Below are positions 1 through 7,239 of a DNA stretch of 10,238 nt, in pieces. Position 1 is the stretch's first letter; every line of letters starts with the position of its first letter. The notes below the pieces were generated by a model. That model had not been told where the DNA came from and made no database searches. It worked only from the letters and a program-made list of their open reading frames with translations. Origin of the DNA: Bisporella sp. PMI_857 (taxonomy: Eukaryota > Ascomycota > Leotiomycetes > Helotiales > Helotiaceae); contig JAJSPD010000281.1 of NCBI GenBank assembly GCA_021307315.1, positions 1 through 10,238 on the forward strand. The letters are read 5' to 3'. A program made the position numbers and the translations under genes.

Positions 1-146
1 ATCGAATAAATACATTAAAAGAAACGAGACACGCGTTAAATTTAATTTTAAGTTTTACGTTTAAGCTTGTTTTTTTTTTACCGATTAACAAGCCGAAAAA
101 AACTTAAACTTCGACTTACAAATCTAAGACTATACAAAAAAATAAT
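1..146 (+). pseudogene. gag: Element A Ty3/gypsy gag, N-terminal part (decayed, split by copia)
   Basis: This is the upstream half of the gag that resumes at 5644. Gag would form the capsid of the retrotransposon particle. In the frame beginning at base 1, a run of Phe, Leu and Ser codons (about 55-85) looks like a former proline-rich segment. It is followed at 106-135 by a reading LKLRLTNLRLY, which matches the stretch at the start of the fungal gypsy gag domain where Pro has become Leu. Stops are at 7, 16, 37 and nearby, all TAA as expected from CAA. The A-run at 136-142 appears to have lost one base, because the downstream gag frame at 5644 is offset by one from this frame. Its real start lies before the window. 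The identification depends on its continuity with the downstream half and is an inference from that join. Confidence 0.7.
142..146. repeat. Left target-site duplication (ATAAT) of the copia element
   Basis: ATAAT sits directly before the left LTR (TGAT... at 147). The same five bases directly follow the right LTR (...CACA ending at 5638). A 5-bp duplication is the normal result of copia integrase, so the two LTRs belong to one insertion event. Confidence 0.9.
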
Positions 147-325
147 TGATGGTTTCGCTGTGTTCTTACCTTCCACGGGGCAAAAGGCACAGCTTATAGG
201 CCGTGCTCTTGCTCTTGGTGGATATGTAATTGTTGTTGTATTAGTTCTACTCTAGTTCTACAAAAGGGGTTGTGGTGGGCCACGTGCCCTGGTGGGTCAT
301 ACGTGGGTCCGAATATATACCCACA
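147..325 (-). repeat. Left (3') LTR of the copia element, 179 bp
   Basis: This is a direct copy of 5440-5638. It starts TGAT and ends CACA on the plus strand, so on the element's own strand it runs TGTG...ATCA. The first 80 or so bases match the right LTR except for three transitions (positions 151, 170, 200). The outer part is about 20 bp shorter than its partner and lacks the hairpin seen there. It keeps one CACGTG (281-286). It is GC-richer than the internal element. Confidence 0.92.
187..206. repeat. Near-palindrome around a TATA core in the left LTR
   Basis: The counterpart of the 20-bp near-palindrome at 5480-5499 in the right LTR. Here one further G/A difference (position 200) weakens the symmetry. 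It surrounds a CTTATA core, which reads TATAAG on the element's strand and may be the LTR TATA box. Confidence 0.5.
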
Positions 326-480
326 CTGGGGCTCTCTAAAAGGCCGTAAACTATCTAAAAGACCGTACAGGCCCGTAATTATTCGAAGAAACTCGATATC
401 AGGCCTCTGATTGGCCCGTTTCACTTTTGTACAAAGAAAACTATAGCATCTGACCTTTAATTGGCCAGTACTTCTTTTTT
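326..480 (-). other. 3' untranslated stretch of the copia element
   Basis: This lies between the end of the RNase H reading and the 3' LTR on the minus strand. The bases next to the LTR (minus-strand GAGAGCCCCAG) are where a polypurine tract should be, but the match is weak. A 14-bp direct repeat with one mismatch (TCTAAAAGGCCGTA at 335-348, TCTAAAAGACCGTA at 354-367) is present, 19 bp apart. Otherwise nothing is recognised here. Confidence 0.45.
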
Positions 481-860
481 CTCGTTTTACTTACTCTATA
501 ACTTTCAGCTCGAAGTGGTTTAAATCGATCACTGTTTTAAAGCCGTTGAGAGTTTGCTTTTAGTTATAGAATCGGCAGAGTTGCTGTTGCGTCAATTTAC
601 TTAACTTCCGTATTTCTTTTCTTTTATATGATTAACGAAAGCACATAATATTATTATAAGTCTTTTTTCTAAGTAGTTCTAATTTGACGAGGCATTCGTA
701 AAAAGATTTGAATCCGTACAAATAATTAAAAGTAAATCGATTTTCAGGAATAAGCTCGATCGACGACTTGAAAGTAGCTCCGATATCGAATCCGTGGCTT
801 ATAGCGTAAAGCTCGGAAACTAGTACGCTTCTAGTACTCGTTTGCACTTAGTTGACGACT
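481..860 (-). pseudogene. Copia RNase H domain (decayed)
   Basis: RNase H would remove the RNA strand during reverse transcription of the element. On the minus strand the frame 847-632 reads SVLVSELYAISHGFDIGATFK near its start, a strong match to the fungal copia RNase H. The Ser-Glu (812-817) holds a catalytic acid. The next acidic motif CTDS is intact at 709-720 but in another frame from the following KSFYECLVKLELL, so a one-base indel lies near 708-712. The C-terminal end at about 541-600 reads NSNSADSITKSKLSTALK, the conserved tail of copia polyproteins. Stops from RIP interrupt the reading beyond it. It is continuous with the reverse transcriptase at higher coordinates and lies just before the 3' LTR. 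Confidence 0.88.
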
Positions 861-1900
861 AGTAAATCACGTTGGCTTGTTCGTAAATCGGCTAGTACGA
901 CGACGTAGCCAATTTGTATAATAAGTCCTTATTATTAGCAAAGCTTGCGTCCGTGAAAACAATCAGCGAAGAGTTTAAGAGTTTAATAAACGTAATTCAG
1001 GCTTTAGTAAAGTTCTCGAGTTGCATTAAAAACGCTTGTTCAGGCCGTAACGTCAGCTTTTTCAAAGTTGGTTACTTAACGGCACAAATAAGTCGAAAAA
1101 TGCTTCGGGCTGACACATTAAAGCTATATAACTTTTTTAGCTCGTTAAGCTACGTATTATCGCGAAAAAAAAGCTAGTTCGAGTAACGCTTTTAAAGCTT
1201 GTTGCGGAAATTAGTTTTTACTTACAGTTACCAAGTTGTTACACTGTTCTTTTGATTGACCGTAATAGTGCTTTTACTTATAAATGTATTGTGCACCGTT
1301 GAACTTCATTAGCTGACTTATTGTAAAGTGTTTTGTTTTTTGCGAAAAATTAAGCTTTCTCAAGTTGTTGCTGTTCAGCTGTTGCAAAAAAGCTATCAGC
1401 CAAAAAAAAAGTATTATCAGTTTGCAAGTTACAAAGCCGAAAAAATCGGTGTTGTTCCGATATAGCAAGCAAAAGTCGTAAGTTGAAAAGTTCATCTTAA
1501 GGTTTTTGACGTAGTAATTGTAATACGTTTTAAACTAGTAATTACCGGCTTTTAGCACTTTGTAAAAAGCTTTACGACCCGTAAAATCTCGCCTGGTTGT
1601 AATTCAGCTCCGTAATAAGCTTTTGCGGAAATTAATATAGAAATTACGGTTCAGCTCGTAACTGACTGAACGTAAGCCTGGATATGTCTTTTAAATAAAG
1701 CTTGATATTAAAGCTTTGCATAATCGCTGTAATACAAAAATCAAGCGTTGGCTTATTCGCTGGATCGTTAGTGATTAAGTAAAACAATATCCTTTTCATA
1801 ATCGTTGTAAGCTTGAACAACTAGTCGTGATTTCTTAAAAGCTTTCGTTGTGCTTTAGTTCTTGATTTTATCAACAAATCTTGAATTAAATATGCGAGTT
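861..1900 (-). pseudogene. Copia reverse transcriptase (decayed)
   Basis: This domain would copy element RNA into DNA. Minus-strand landmarks in order: KLYLKDI with the first catalytic Asp at 1686-1688, followed after a one-base slip by QAYVQS (about 1663-1680); PGEILRVVK (about 1567-1594); the segment ending STYDFCLLYRNN (about 1450-1485); and the active-site region QTDNTFFLAD (about 1397-1424). Copia elements have TDD or YVDD at that place. Here the first Asp is kept (1416-1418) and the second is Asn (1413-1415, GAT to AAT), which would kill catalysis. KFNGAQYI follows near 1275-1310. The connection region is at 900-1270, with a degraded LNKRF reading near 1030-1060. Frames shift repeatedly; RIP stops are frequent. 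The 5' limit is approximate. Confidence 0.9.
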
Positions 1901-2500
1901 TTTAAAAGAACGTTCTTTCGCGAAATAGCTTCAAATACGCTTTTTTTAAAAAGCCGAAGATTTCTTTGTTACGGATTCCTTGAATTGGTTTTCGGCTAAA
2001 AAGTTCTGATTAAAAGTGGATTACTACGTTAGCAGCGTTCGCTGTAGCGTAGTGTTTACGAGTCGACTTCGACTTCGTCGAATAAGCTTTTGCAAAAAGT
2101 TCGGCTTTGCAGAGTGTGTTAAGAAGTTTGTAGTTCTGTAGCAGTAAGGATCTCTACGGTGATAAAGTCGCTAATAGTCTCTGGTTTTTTATTGTCAGCT
2201 GGATTCTTTTATTGTCAGCTAGTTTATTGTCAGCCGGTTCTTTAGTTTTTGCGAGTAAAAAAAAGTTTGACATCGTGCTACGGAAAGTTACAAGGCTGTT
2301 AAATAAAGCTAAGACGCAATTTTCTTTTTCTTGGCTAATAAATTAAATAGGCTTAACTAAAAGCCTGGCTGGCCTGTATTGCTTTTTTTTATACTAACAC
2401 TTCGGAATTCAGAAAGAAGTCGTGGATAGCTGTTGTGCTAAAGCTATTGCGAGTGTTTAGTGCGTCAGCTATTTTCCGTTCGGCCTGTAGCTTTTGAATT
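1901..2500 (-). pseudogene. Copia integrase-to-reverse-transcriptase linker
   Basis: This variable hinge lies between integrase and reverse transcriptase in the copia polyprotein. No catalytic motif is expected or seen. On the minus strand parts read as acidic or Lys/Asn-rich segments, for example DEVEVDS near 2060-2080 and a short repeated ADNK motif at 2187-2240. Multiple RIP stops and probable indels prevent a continuous translation. It is assigned by position only: it follows the integrase GAY motif and precedes the reverse transcriptase. Confidence 0.6.
2187..2240 (-). repeat. Three-copy short tandem repeat coding for ADNK units
   Basis: TTTATTGTCAGC occurs three times, with ATTGTCAGC starting at 2191, 2211 and 2226 (offsets 20 and 15). 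On the coding (minus) strand two units read ADNK in one frame (KEPADNKLADNK) and the third is shifted out of frame. This fits a former five-residue repeat in the polyprotein hinge, now carrying an indel. Confidence 0.6.
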
Positions 2501-3276
2501 CTTTTTGAGCCTTTTTAAAAGCTGCAGATCGCTAGCTGACTAAAAGTGATGAGCGTTTAGTTCCGTTATGCGTAAATAAGCTCCGAAAACTAGAAAAGTA
2601 AGTACGATTCGTTAGAGCCTGCGGAGTCGTTGATTGCTTTGAAAGTTATTTAAAAGCGATGTTTTTGTCGATTCTAGGATTTAGCGGTAATGATTTTGTA
2701 GATCCGGCGTACGAAAGCGTAGTAGCGTTCGACTTTACCGATCGAGTGATAAGCTTTTACAGAAACGGCTTTAGTTGTAAAGCCGACGTTAGCAGCGTAT
2801 TGACGGAATTCTTTGCTAACGAAATTCTTTTCTGCGTCGTGAGCTATAATATCAGTAGGCCTAAATAGCTATTAATCCAGCATGCCCGTAAGCTTTTTAT
2901 ATGTACTTTGCAGACAAGTTCGAAGCTAACGGCCTATTGAAAAGCTGTAGCTTTGTCGACAACGTGTAAAAAAGGATTCCGTCGATGTACATTATGTCGA
3001 CGATTACGCAGTAGTTGAACTTTACGTCGTTCTTAAAAGTGAACTTGAACCGACCGAGGGATTTGCCGTGTTTTTGCATAGTAGCAATAGCGAGTAATTT
3101 GCTTTAGCACGCTTAGTTGTCGTTATAGCCAGCTTTTTTAGAATTTGCTTTAAGCGGTTTGCGGAAAAGTAGCTAAACCGTCGATAAAAACGTCGTAGCT
3201 CGACTTTTGTCAGATAGCAAAAGTTCAAGTCGAAGCTGCAAGTGAAGTACAGGCTCAAAAAAGTGTTCCAAAGCAT
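2501..3276 (-). pseudogene. Copia pre-integrase zinc domain and integrase (decayed)
   Basis: Integrase inserts the element's DNA copy and made the ATAAT duplication. The minus-strand frame 3276-3022 reads CYLTKVELRRFYRRFSYFS followed by NRLKQILKK, the pre-integrase zinc domain in which both zinc-binding His residues have become Tyr (CAC to TAC). A one-base shift leads into KHGKSLGRFKF (from 3076) and VIVDIMYIDG, with the first catalytic Asp at 2996-2998. After another shift comes AHDAEKNFVSKEFRQYA, with the second Asp at 2836-2838, and SIGKVERYY, with the Glu at 2728-2730. The spacing of the last two is exactly D-X35-E. VFGAYLRIT (about 2564-2590) marks the C-terminal part. All three acidic residues survive although the frame does not. 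The plus-strand ORF at 2659-2868 is only the antisense of this core. Confidence 0.93.
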
Positions 3277-3299
3277 AAAAAAGTGTCCGTAACGTTTTA

Positions 3300-3610
3300 C
3301 AACTAAACGCTTTTTTGCGGAGTAATTAGAACGTTAGTAAAGTTGTTGTAGTAAACGTTCAGCCGATTAAAGTCGGCTAAGCAAAAAAAAATAAAGTATC
3401 GACTTTTACAACGTGAAAGTCGATTAAGCCGATTAGGGTTTCCAGTAATCGAACCTATTGACGAAGTTGACCCAATACCGAATTGGACGTTGACCATTTT
3501 TTAGTCGATGTATCGAGCTTTAAAGTCGTTGACTTGCTTAAAGCGACATACTGGCCATAGCCGCTGTTGATCGCTGAAAAGCTCCCGTATCTATCATATC
3601 CTACAAATTC
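3300..3610 (-). pseudogene. Copia aspartic protease (decayed, frameshifted)
   Basis: The protease would cut the gag-pol polyprotein. The active-site MIDTGA lies on the minus strand at 3580-3597, with DTGA at 3580-3591 intact, but in a different frame from the preceding LSSEFVG and the following GYGQYVALSK. A further shift in an A-run near 3500 leads to VNVQFGIGSTSSIGS. Another pair of shifts surrounds IGLIDFHVVKVDTLF. CLADFNRLNVYYNN then follows, closing the domain. These segments occur in the order known for fungal copia proteases. The catalytic triplet is preserved; the loss here comes mainly from indels, unlike in element A where substitutions dominate. Confidence 0.88.
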
Positions 3611-5300
3611 GGAGGAAAGTGTAACGCGAACCCGCTTGTAAGCAAACGGGTTGTTTTCAGTGAGAGTGCTATCCGTAACGTCAAGCTTGGTGATAGCGTG
3701 ATTGCACGCTCTGTTAGCTAGCTCGATAGCGGTGGTTGCGGCGCTATCGAGGTCGACGTCGCCGTACGCCGTAAAGTTGACTACAGTCAGCTTGTTGTTA
3801 AGGTCGTCGGCGGTGCTAGTGGCTTGTCGTCGGTGATAAGAGCTGTAAACGCTTCTTCCAGCTCACCGTCGTCGAGTTTCGTAGTTGCTACTTTCGTAGT
3901 CTACGAAGTATTGTCGAAAGCGTTCGGAGAAGTTTGAAGCTTTAGTGTAGCGAAGTTTAATTAGTTTCTGAGCCTGGCTTTTGCTTTTTTTTGCTTTTTG
4001 TCAGAATAGTTCCACGATCGACAATCTTTTTTGTTGCAAACGTAGCAACGATTTGATTTTAAGAGTCGTTGGCTACGGCTTTTTTAGTGATCCGCAGAAG
4101 CACGGCCACGGTTGTAAAGTTTACCAACCAGGCCATTTCGGTAATATTTGCGGTCCGTAAAATATACGTCTTGCTCCGTAACACGAACTGTAGATTGATT
4201 TACTTTTCGTAAGCTAAAATCGAAATTTCAGCTTATTAATAAAAAGACCTAAAGCTGGAGCTTTAAGTGCTCGGACGTGGCATGTATACAAAAAAAATTT
4301 TCTAGCAAGCCGTACGAGCTTGTTATAAAAAAAAGCTATTTACGGAGATTTAGAGTTAAGCTGTGCTGAAAGTTGCTTAGTTTTCGACTAGGATATTAAC
4401 GCAATCCACCGTTGATTTTTCGGGGTTCTTTTTAATAACTAAGTCGAAGCTTGTAGCATTCCATTTAATAAGCTTTTGACGGCTGTAAGCAAAGCTTCGA
4501 AAAACCTACGCATATCGCCGAAAGTTTGTTCGAAAGTTCCGTATGTTGAAAAAACTGCAGAATAGTATAGCTTAGAGCGATTCTTTAAAATACAAAAGAA
4601 AGCTTTAAATAGGCTTAACGAAGTATTTCTACACAGTAACAAAGTCGTAAAAAATTGTATGTAGTAGTCGAAAGCAAAGCCGGTTCCGTCGTACTTTTGA
4701 TTATCGGTGATTATTTTTGATAATTTGCCAGTTTTTTGCTATAGCTTACAACATGTTCTCCGTGTTTGACTTTGCAGTGCTGTCTACAAGCGTATTGACT
4801 GGTTTCGGAGAAAAAGGACGCTGAAAACTGTTGATAAAAAAGTCGGTGGTTGTTCGCGAGCGCTCGAGCTAAATCGTTTTGACATAAATAGAATTGAAGC
4901 CATTTTTTCTATTTCTTTTAAGCGTTCCGGATTTCGTCGAAAGTTATTTGTAGCGTTCTTTTGTTACTACACAGTTGTAAAAGGCTTGTTTAAAGCTTTT
5001 TTCTTCTGTGATTAGCTTAATGTAAACTTTTTGTCGGCAGAATAGCTACATAAAGTCCGAGTGTAGCGTTTTTCCATTTCACTAACTCGTCGAAAAAAGT
5101 CGACTGTAAAAGTCTTGAAATGCTGCGGAAATACGCTCGCAAATCTTTATTTATATTATTGTAGTATTCGAAGTTTATAAACTTGTATTTAACGAATTCG
5201 ACTACATTTTCAATAAAGGCTGCCGTAAAGTCAACTTTGTGATTTTTCTACTTCTTTTCAAGTTTTGCATGCTCAGCAGTTGAGGCTATATTGGCAGAAA
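3611..5300 (-). pseudogene. gag: Copia gag with zinc knuckle (decayed)
   Basis: Gag would form the particle and bind the RNA. On the minus strand an open stretch at about 5239-5030 (ENVVEFVKYKFINFEYYNN, then RAYFRSISR) looks like gag capsid sequence. The middle (4060-5030) is AT-rich and broken. A zinc-knuckle remnant is clear at 4021-4047: C-YV-C-NKKD-C followed by RSWNYSD and a basic run, as in fungal copia gag. Downstream, 3900-3790 reads KLDDGELEEAFTALITDD in one frame, and 3815-3600 reads DDLNNKLTVVNFTAYGD in the next, so a one-base indel lies between. The 3600-3950 part is clearly less AT-rich than the rest. The start codon could not be fixed. Confidence 0.78.
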
Positions 5301-5439
5301 GTATTCGGTGCTTTTAAGGAAGGTTGGTTTGATTACGGGGCTGCAAGTAGGTGCTATCGTGTTACCTGAACCGTAAAGGGTCGTAAAGTGGGATTCGTTG
5401 TAATAGGGTAAGAATCAAGCTTTGATCTGCGCTGATCAG
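5301..5439 (-). other. Copia 5' leader and primer-binding region
   Basis: This lies between the 5' LTR and gag on the minus strand. The bases right after the LTR read CTGATCAGCGCAGATCAAAG, where the primer-binding site should be. I cannot match it with confidence to a tRNA 3' end; copia elements can also use an internal tRNA fragment. The stretch is GC-richer than the element interior. Confidence 0.4.
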
Positions 5440-5479
5440 TGATAGTTTCGCTGTGTTCTTACTTTCCACGGGGCAAAAG

Positions 5480-5499
5480 GCACAGCTTATAAGCCGTGC
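5480..5499 (-). promoter_or_regulatory. Candidate LTR TATA box within a 20-bp near-palindrome
   Basis: GCACAGCTTATAAGCCGTGC is a palindrome with a single mismatched pair. Its centre TATAAG reads well on either strand. It sits about 145 bp into the LTR on the element's strand, which leaves a short R-U5. The other TATA-like site (GTATATATT at the very start of the LTR) seems too near the edge to serve as the main promoter. Inferred from sequence alone. Confidence 0.4.
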
Positions 5500-5569
5500 T
5501 CTTGCTCTTGGTGGATATAGTAATTGTTGTTGTATTGAGTTCTACTCTACGTTCTAAGATAAAGGGGAT

Positions 5570-5591
5570 GTGATGGCGCGTGCGCCATCAC
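5570..5591. repeat. Perfect 10-bp-stem hairpin in the right LTR
   Basis: GTGATGGCGC and GCGCCATCAC are exact reverse complements separated by GT. The left LTR lacks about ten bases at this place, so the hairpin is not preserved in both copies. Confidence 0.85.
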
Positions 5592-5608
5592 GTGCCACGT
5601 GTGAGTCA
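5589..5608 (-). promoter_or_regulatory. Tandem CACGTG boxes next to TGAGTCA in the copia LTR
   Basis: CACGTG occurs at 5589-5594 and 5596-5601, followed directly by TGAGTCA at 5602-5608. CACGTG is the classical bHLH site and TGAGTCA/TGACTCA is the AP-1/Gcn4-type bZIP site. Both lie upstream of the presumed TATA on the element's strand, so they could be enhancer sites. The left LTR keeps one CACGTG and has lost the bZIP site. Function is inferred. Confidence 0.4.
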
Positions 5609-5638
5609 TACGACCGACTTGGTCAATATATACCCACA

Positions 5639-5643
5639 ATAAT
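5639..5643. repeat. Right target-site duplication (ATAAT) of the copia element
   Basis: Exact copy of the five bases at 142-146. The gag frame of element A continues directly from 5644. Confidence 0.9.
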
Positions 5644-6306
5644 GTAACGCTGTATTTTTAGTTCGAGAAATTGCTACAAGCTAAATTGCAAATTAATAAA
5701 GCTTGTATCGGCGAAAAAACAAAACAAGTCTAGTACGAATTTGGCTGTTTTGCGAATACTGCAGTTAGCCGCGTTTATCCGTAAATAAACATTTACTAAA
5801 AAACGGACTAGTTTACAGTCTGTAACTTGCTGAAACAAATAGTAACAGCGTTTAAAGATTTTCGCCGGCAAAAAAAAACTTTTAGCAAGCTAAACAATAT
5901 TCGACAAAGCTTTAAGCTATTTCGTGAGTTTTTTGCAAAATTCGACTAGCTAATACTAAAAACACAAGTATAAAAATAAAATAATAAAGCTAAAAAAAGC
6001 TACTTGAATTCTGCTTTTTTAATGCAAATACTTATTCGTGTAGTAAGCATAAAAAAGAAGCTTATATACGAAAAGTACTGTAAGCAGCTACGAACTATTA
6101 GTAATAAGTTTGCGGCTTTACAAGAAATTCAAAAAAAAAAAAAAAAGCAGCACGAAGCTTGTTAAAAGTCACCGACTTTCGTAAACGGCTCGCAAAACAC
6201 AATAAACTAGCAACTAATACTAGTAGTTTTTGCAAAAACGCAAACGCGAAAAAAAGCTAAGTAGGTTTTTAATAAAAAAAAGCAAAAAAAAAAAAGAAAA
6301 AACTTG

Positions 6307-6348
6307 TGTTTGCGCTGCAACAAAAAAAAGCATTTTGTTATAGCCTGC
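6307..6348 (+). other. CCHC zinc knuckle of element A gag
   Basis: Codons TGC/TGT, TGC, CAT and TGC give C-X2-C-X4-H-X4-C, with all four zinc ligands kept. This is the nucleic-acid-binding motif of retroelement Gag and it shares the frame of the flanking gag and pol. Confidence 0.9.
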
Positions 6349-6434
6349 TATTTGCTACTAGCTTGTAAGCCAAAGTTTACGAATCGTAACAAGTCAACAA
6401 TAAAGCAAAAAGCAAAAGTTGCGGCTGTAAAGCT

Positions 6435-6457
6435 AAAAAAAAAAAAAAAAAAAAAAA
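6435..6457 (+). repeat. 23-base A tract inside decayed gag
   Basis: An uninterrupted A run in the gag-pol frame, encoding Lys only. The best explanation is G-to-A conversion of Glu/Gly/Arg/Lys-rich coding sequence, not a poly(A) tail. A similar 16-base run lies at 6131-6146. Confidence 0.8.
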
Positions 6458-6579
6458 CGCACAAAAAAAACTTTGAAAAAAACTTTAAGCGTTACAAACA
6501 GTAATAACAAAAAAAGTAACTCGAAAAAAAAGTAGCTTTTAATACAAGTCGTTGTTAAAAGTTTAAAAAAATTGTAAAA

Positions 6580-7020
6580 AAATAAAAAGAATTCGAAGTA
6601 AATTCTATAAATAGCCTACTTTTTGTTATATTTATATTTATTAATCAAAAATAGTTTGCCGATACTTTAATAAATACTAAGTGCTTTTTATATAAAATAA
6701 TCGACTTACGGTTTGCTTATAAATACAACTTGTTACGTATTAATATTTCTTTTTGCTTTTTAAAAAACTTCGATAGTTTTAGCAACAAAGCTATTACGAA
6801 AGTAGCTGTCGTAAAAATAAATATAAGTAGCTATACAGAAAACAGAACTTATTTGTATATAGTATTTAAACTTTCGAGTTACAACATAATTTTCGAGCTG
6901 TTATAGTTCAAAAAACAAAACGTTCGGTAAAATGCAAAACAAAAACTGCTACAAGTAAATTTTACAAGTATAACAATCCGCAAAAAAACTATTGCAGCTT
7001 ACTCGAAAGTTTAATGCGCG
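6580..7020 (+). pseudogene. Element A aspartic protease (catalytic residues mutated)
   Basis: In the gag-pol frame, SINSLLFVIFIF is followed by FADTLINTKC, and then IIDLRFAYKYNLLRI, AVVKINISSYTE and the YNIIFELLQF segment. This is the order of the fungal gypsy protease. The catalytic Asp-Thr-Gly reads Asn-Thr-Lys (6673-6681): GAT to AAT and GGG to AAG, both G-to-A. The Asp-to-Asn change alone should abolish activity. Downstream, VSAVTFYALAKKARR (from 7024) and FTVSLKNIEKTL mark the linker that leads into reverse transcriptase. Only stops break the frame, at 6652, 6904, 6931 and elsewhere. Confidence 0.85.
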
Positions 7021-7239
7021 AAAGTATCCGCTGTAACTTTTTACGCTTTAGCTAAAAAAGCTCGCCGACAATTCAAGTTGTACATGTTTACAGTTAGCTT
7101 AAAAAATATCGAGAAAACTTTAACAAAACAACGCTCGACGAACTTAAAAAAAAAGCTTCTAGTTTAGTGTACGCGGTTTATTTTTTTGTTTAACTCGAAA
7201 AAAGCTAAAAAGTTACTTTTATTCCGAAAAAAAAGAATC

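Larger units (their letters stand above)
147..5638 (-). mobile_element. Complete but dead Ty1/copia LTR retrotransposon, about 5.5 kb
   Basis: The element has two LTRs, 5-bp target duplications and an internal minus-strand gag-pol in copia order. Length (5,492 bp) is ordinary for fungal copia elements. Seen directly: LTR ends TG...CA, a CCXC-type gag zinc knuckle (4021-4047), a protease DTGA (3580-3591), an integrase with D, D and a third E spaced D-X35-E (2836-2730), a GAY motif (2576-2584), reverse transcriptase motif A (1686-1688) and the mutated active site (1413-1418), and RNase H CTDS (709-720). Integrase lies before reverse transcriptase, which separates copia from gypsy. The element is inserted into element A's gag. 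It carries many RIP-type stops and at least seven frameshifts, so it cannot encode a working polyprotein. It is therefore a non-autonomous relic. Confidence 0.95.
5440..5638 (-). repeat. Right (5') LTR of the copia element, 199 bp
   Basis: Partner of 147-325. On the element's strand it runs TGTGGGTATATATT... to ...AAACTATCA, with TG...CA ends. In the element's direction the U3 part carries TGACTCA, two tandem CACGTG boxes and a 22-bp hairpin, followed by a TATA core at 5486-5493. Element transcription would start near 5460. The three transitions that separate it from the left LTR over the shared 80 bp all leave A or T on this copy. Confidence 0.93.
5644..6500 (+). pseudogene. gag: Element A gag with CCHC zinc knuckle (decayed)
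   Basis: Continues the gag from 1-146 after the copia insertion. In the frame of 5644 the reading includes VTLYF, TAFKDFRRQKK (about 5850-5880), FKLFREFFAKFD (5911-5946), AKKSYLNSAF (about 5989-6018) and KLIYEKYCKQLRTISNKFAA (about 6058-6117), which match the capsid core of fungal gypsy gag in order. The zinc knuckle C-LR-C-NKKK-H-FVIA-C at 6307-6348 has the exact CX2CX4HX4C spacing. More than ten in-frame TAA/TAG codons are spread through it. A run of Glu codons has become a 16-base A-tract (6131-6146), and a basic tail a 23-base A-tract (6435-6457). No frameshift is needed over this whole stretch. Confidence 0.92.

Noticed and set aside
67..255. Plus-strand ORF of 62 codons with a hydrophobic end
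   Set aside because: It is a chance fusion: gag remnant of element A to 146, then LTR sequence of the copia element. The hydrophobic C-terminus comes from the LTR.
194..424. Minus-strand ORF of 76 codons
   Set aside because: It crosses the copia 3' LTR and untranslated region and resembles no protein; open by base composition.
914..1177. Plus-strand ORF of 87 codons
   Set aside because: Antisense of the copia reverse transcriptase connection region, where the minus strand carries recognisable pol readings.
2659..2868. Plus-strand ORF of 69 codons
   Set aside because: Exact antisense of the copia integrase core with D-X35-E; the family match is on the minus strand.
5570..5591. Rho-independent terminator or small RNA
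   Set aside because: The hairpin has no following T run, lies in an LTR, and the genome type is fungal.
6435..6457. Poly(A) tail of a LINE, SINE or processed copy
   Set aside because: The tract is inside a continuous gag-pol frame, with matching domains before and after it and no target duplication.
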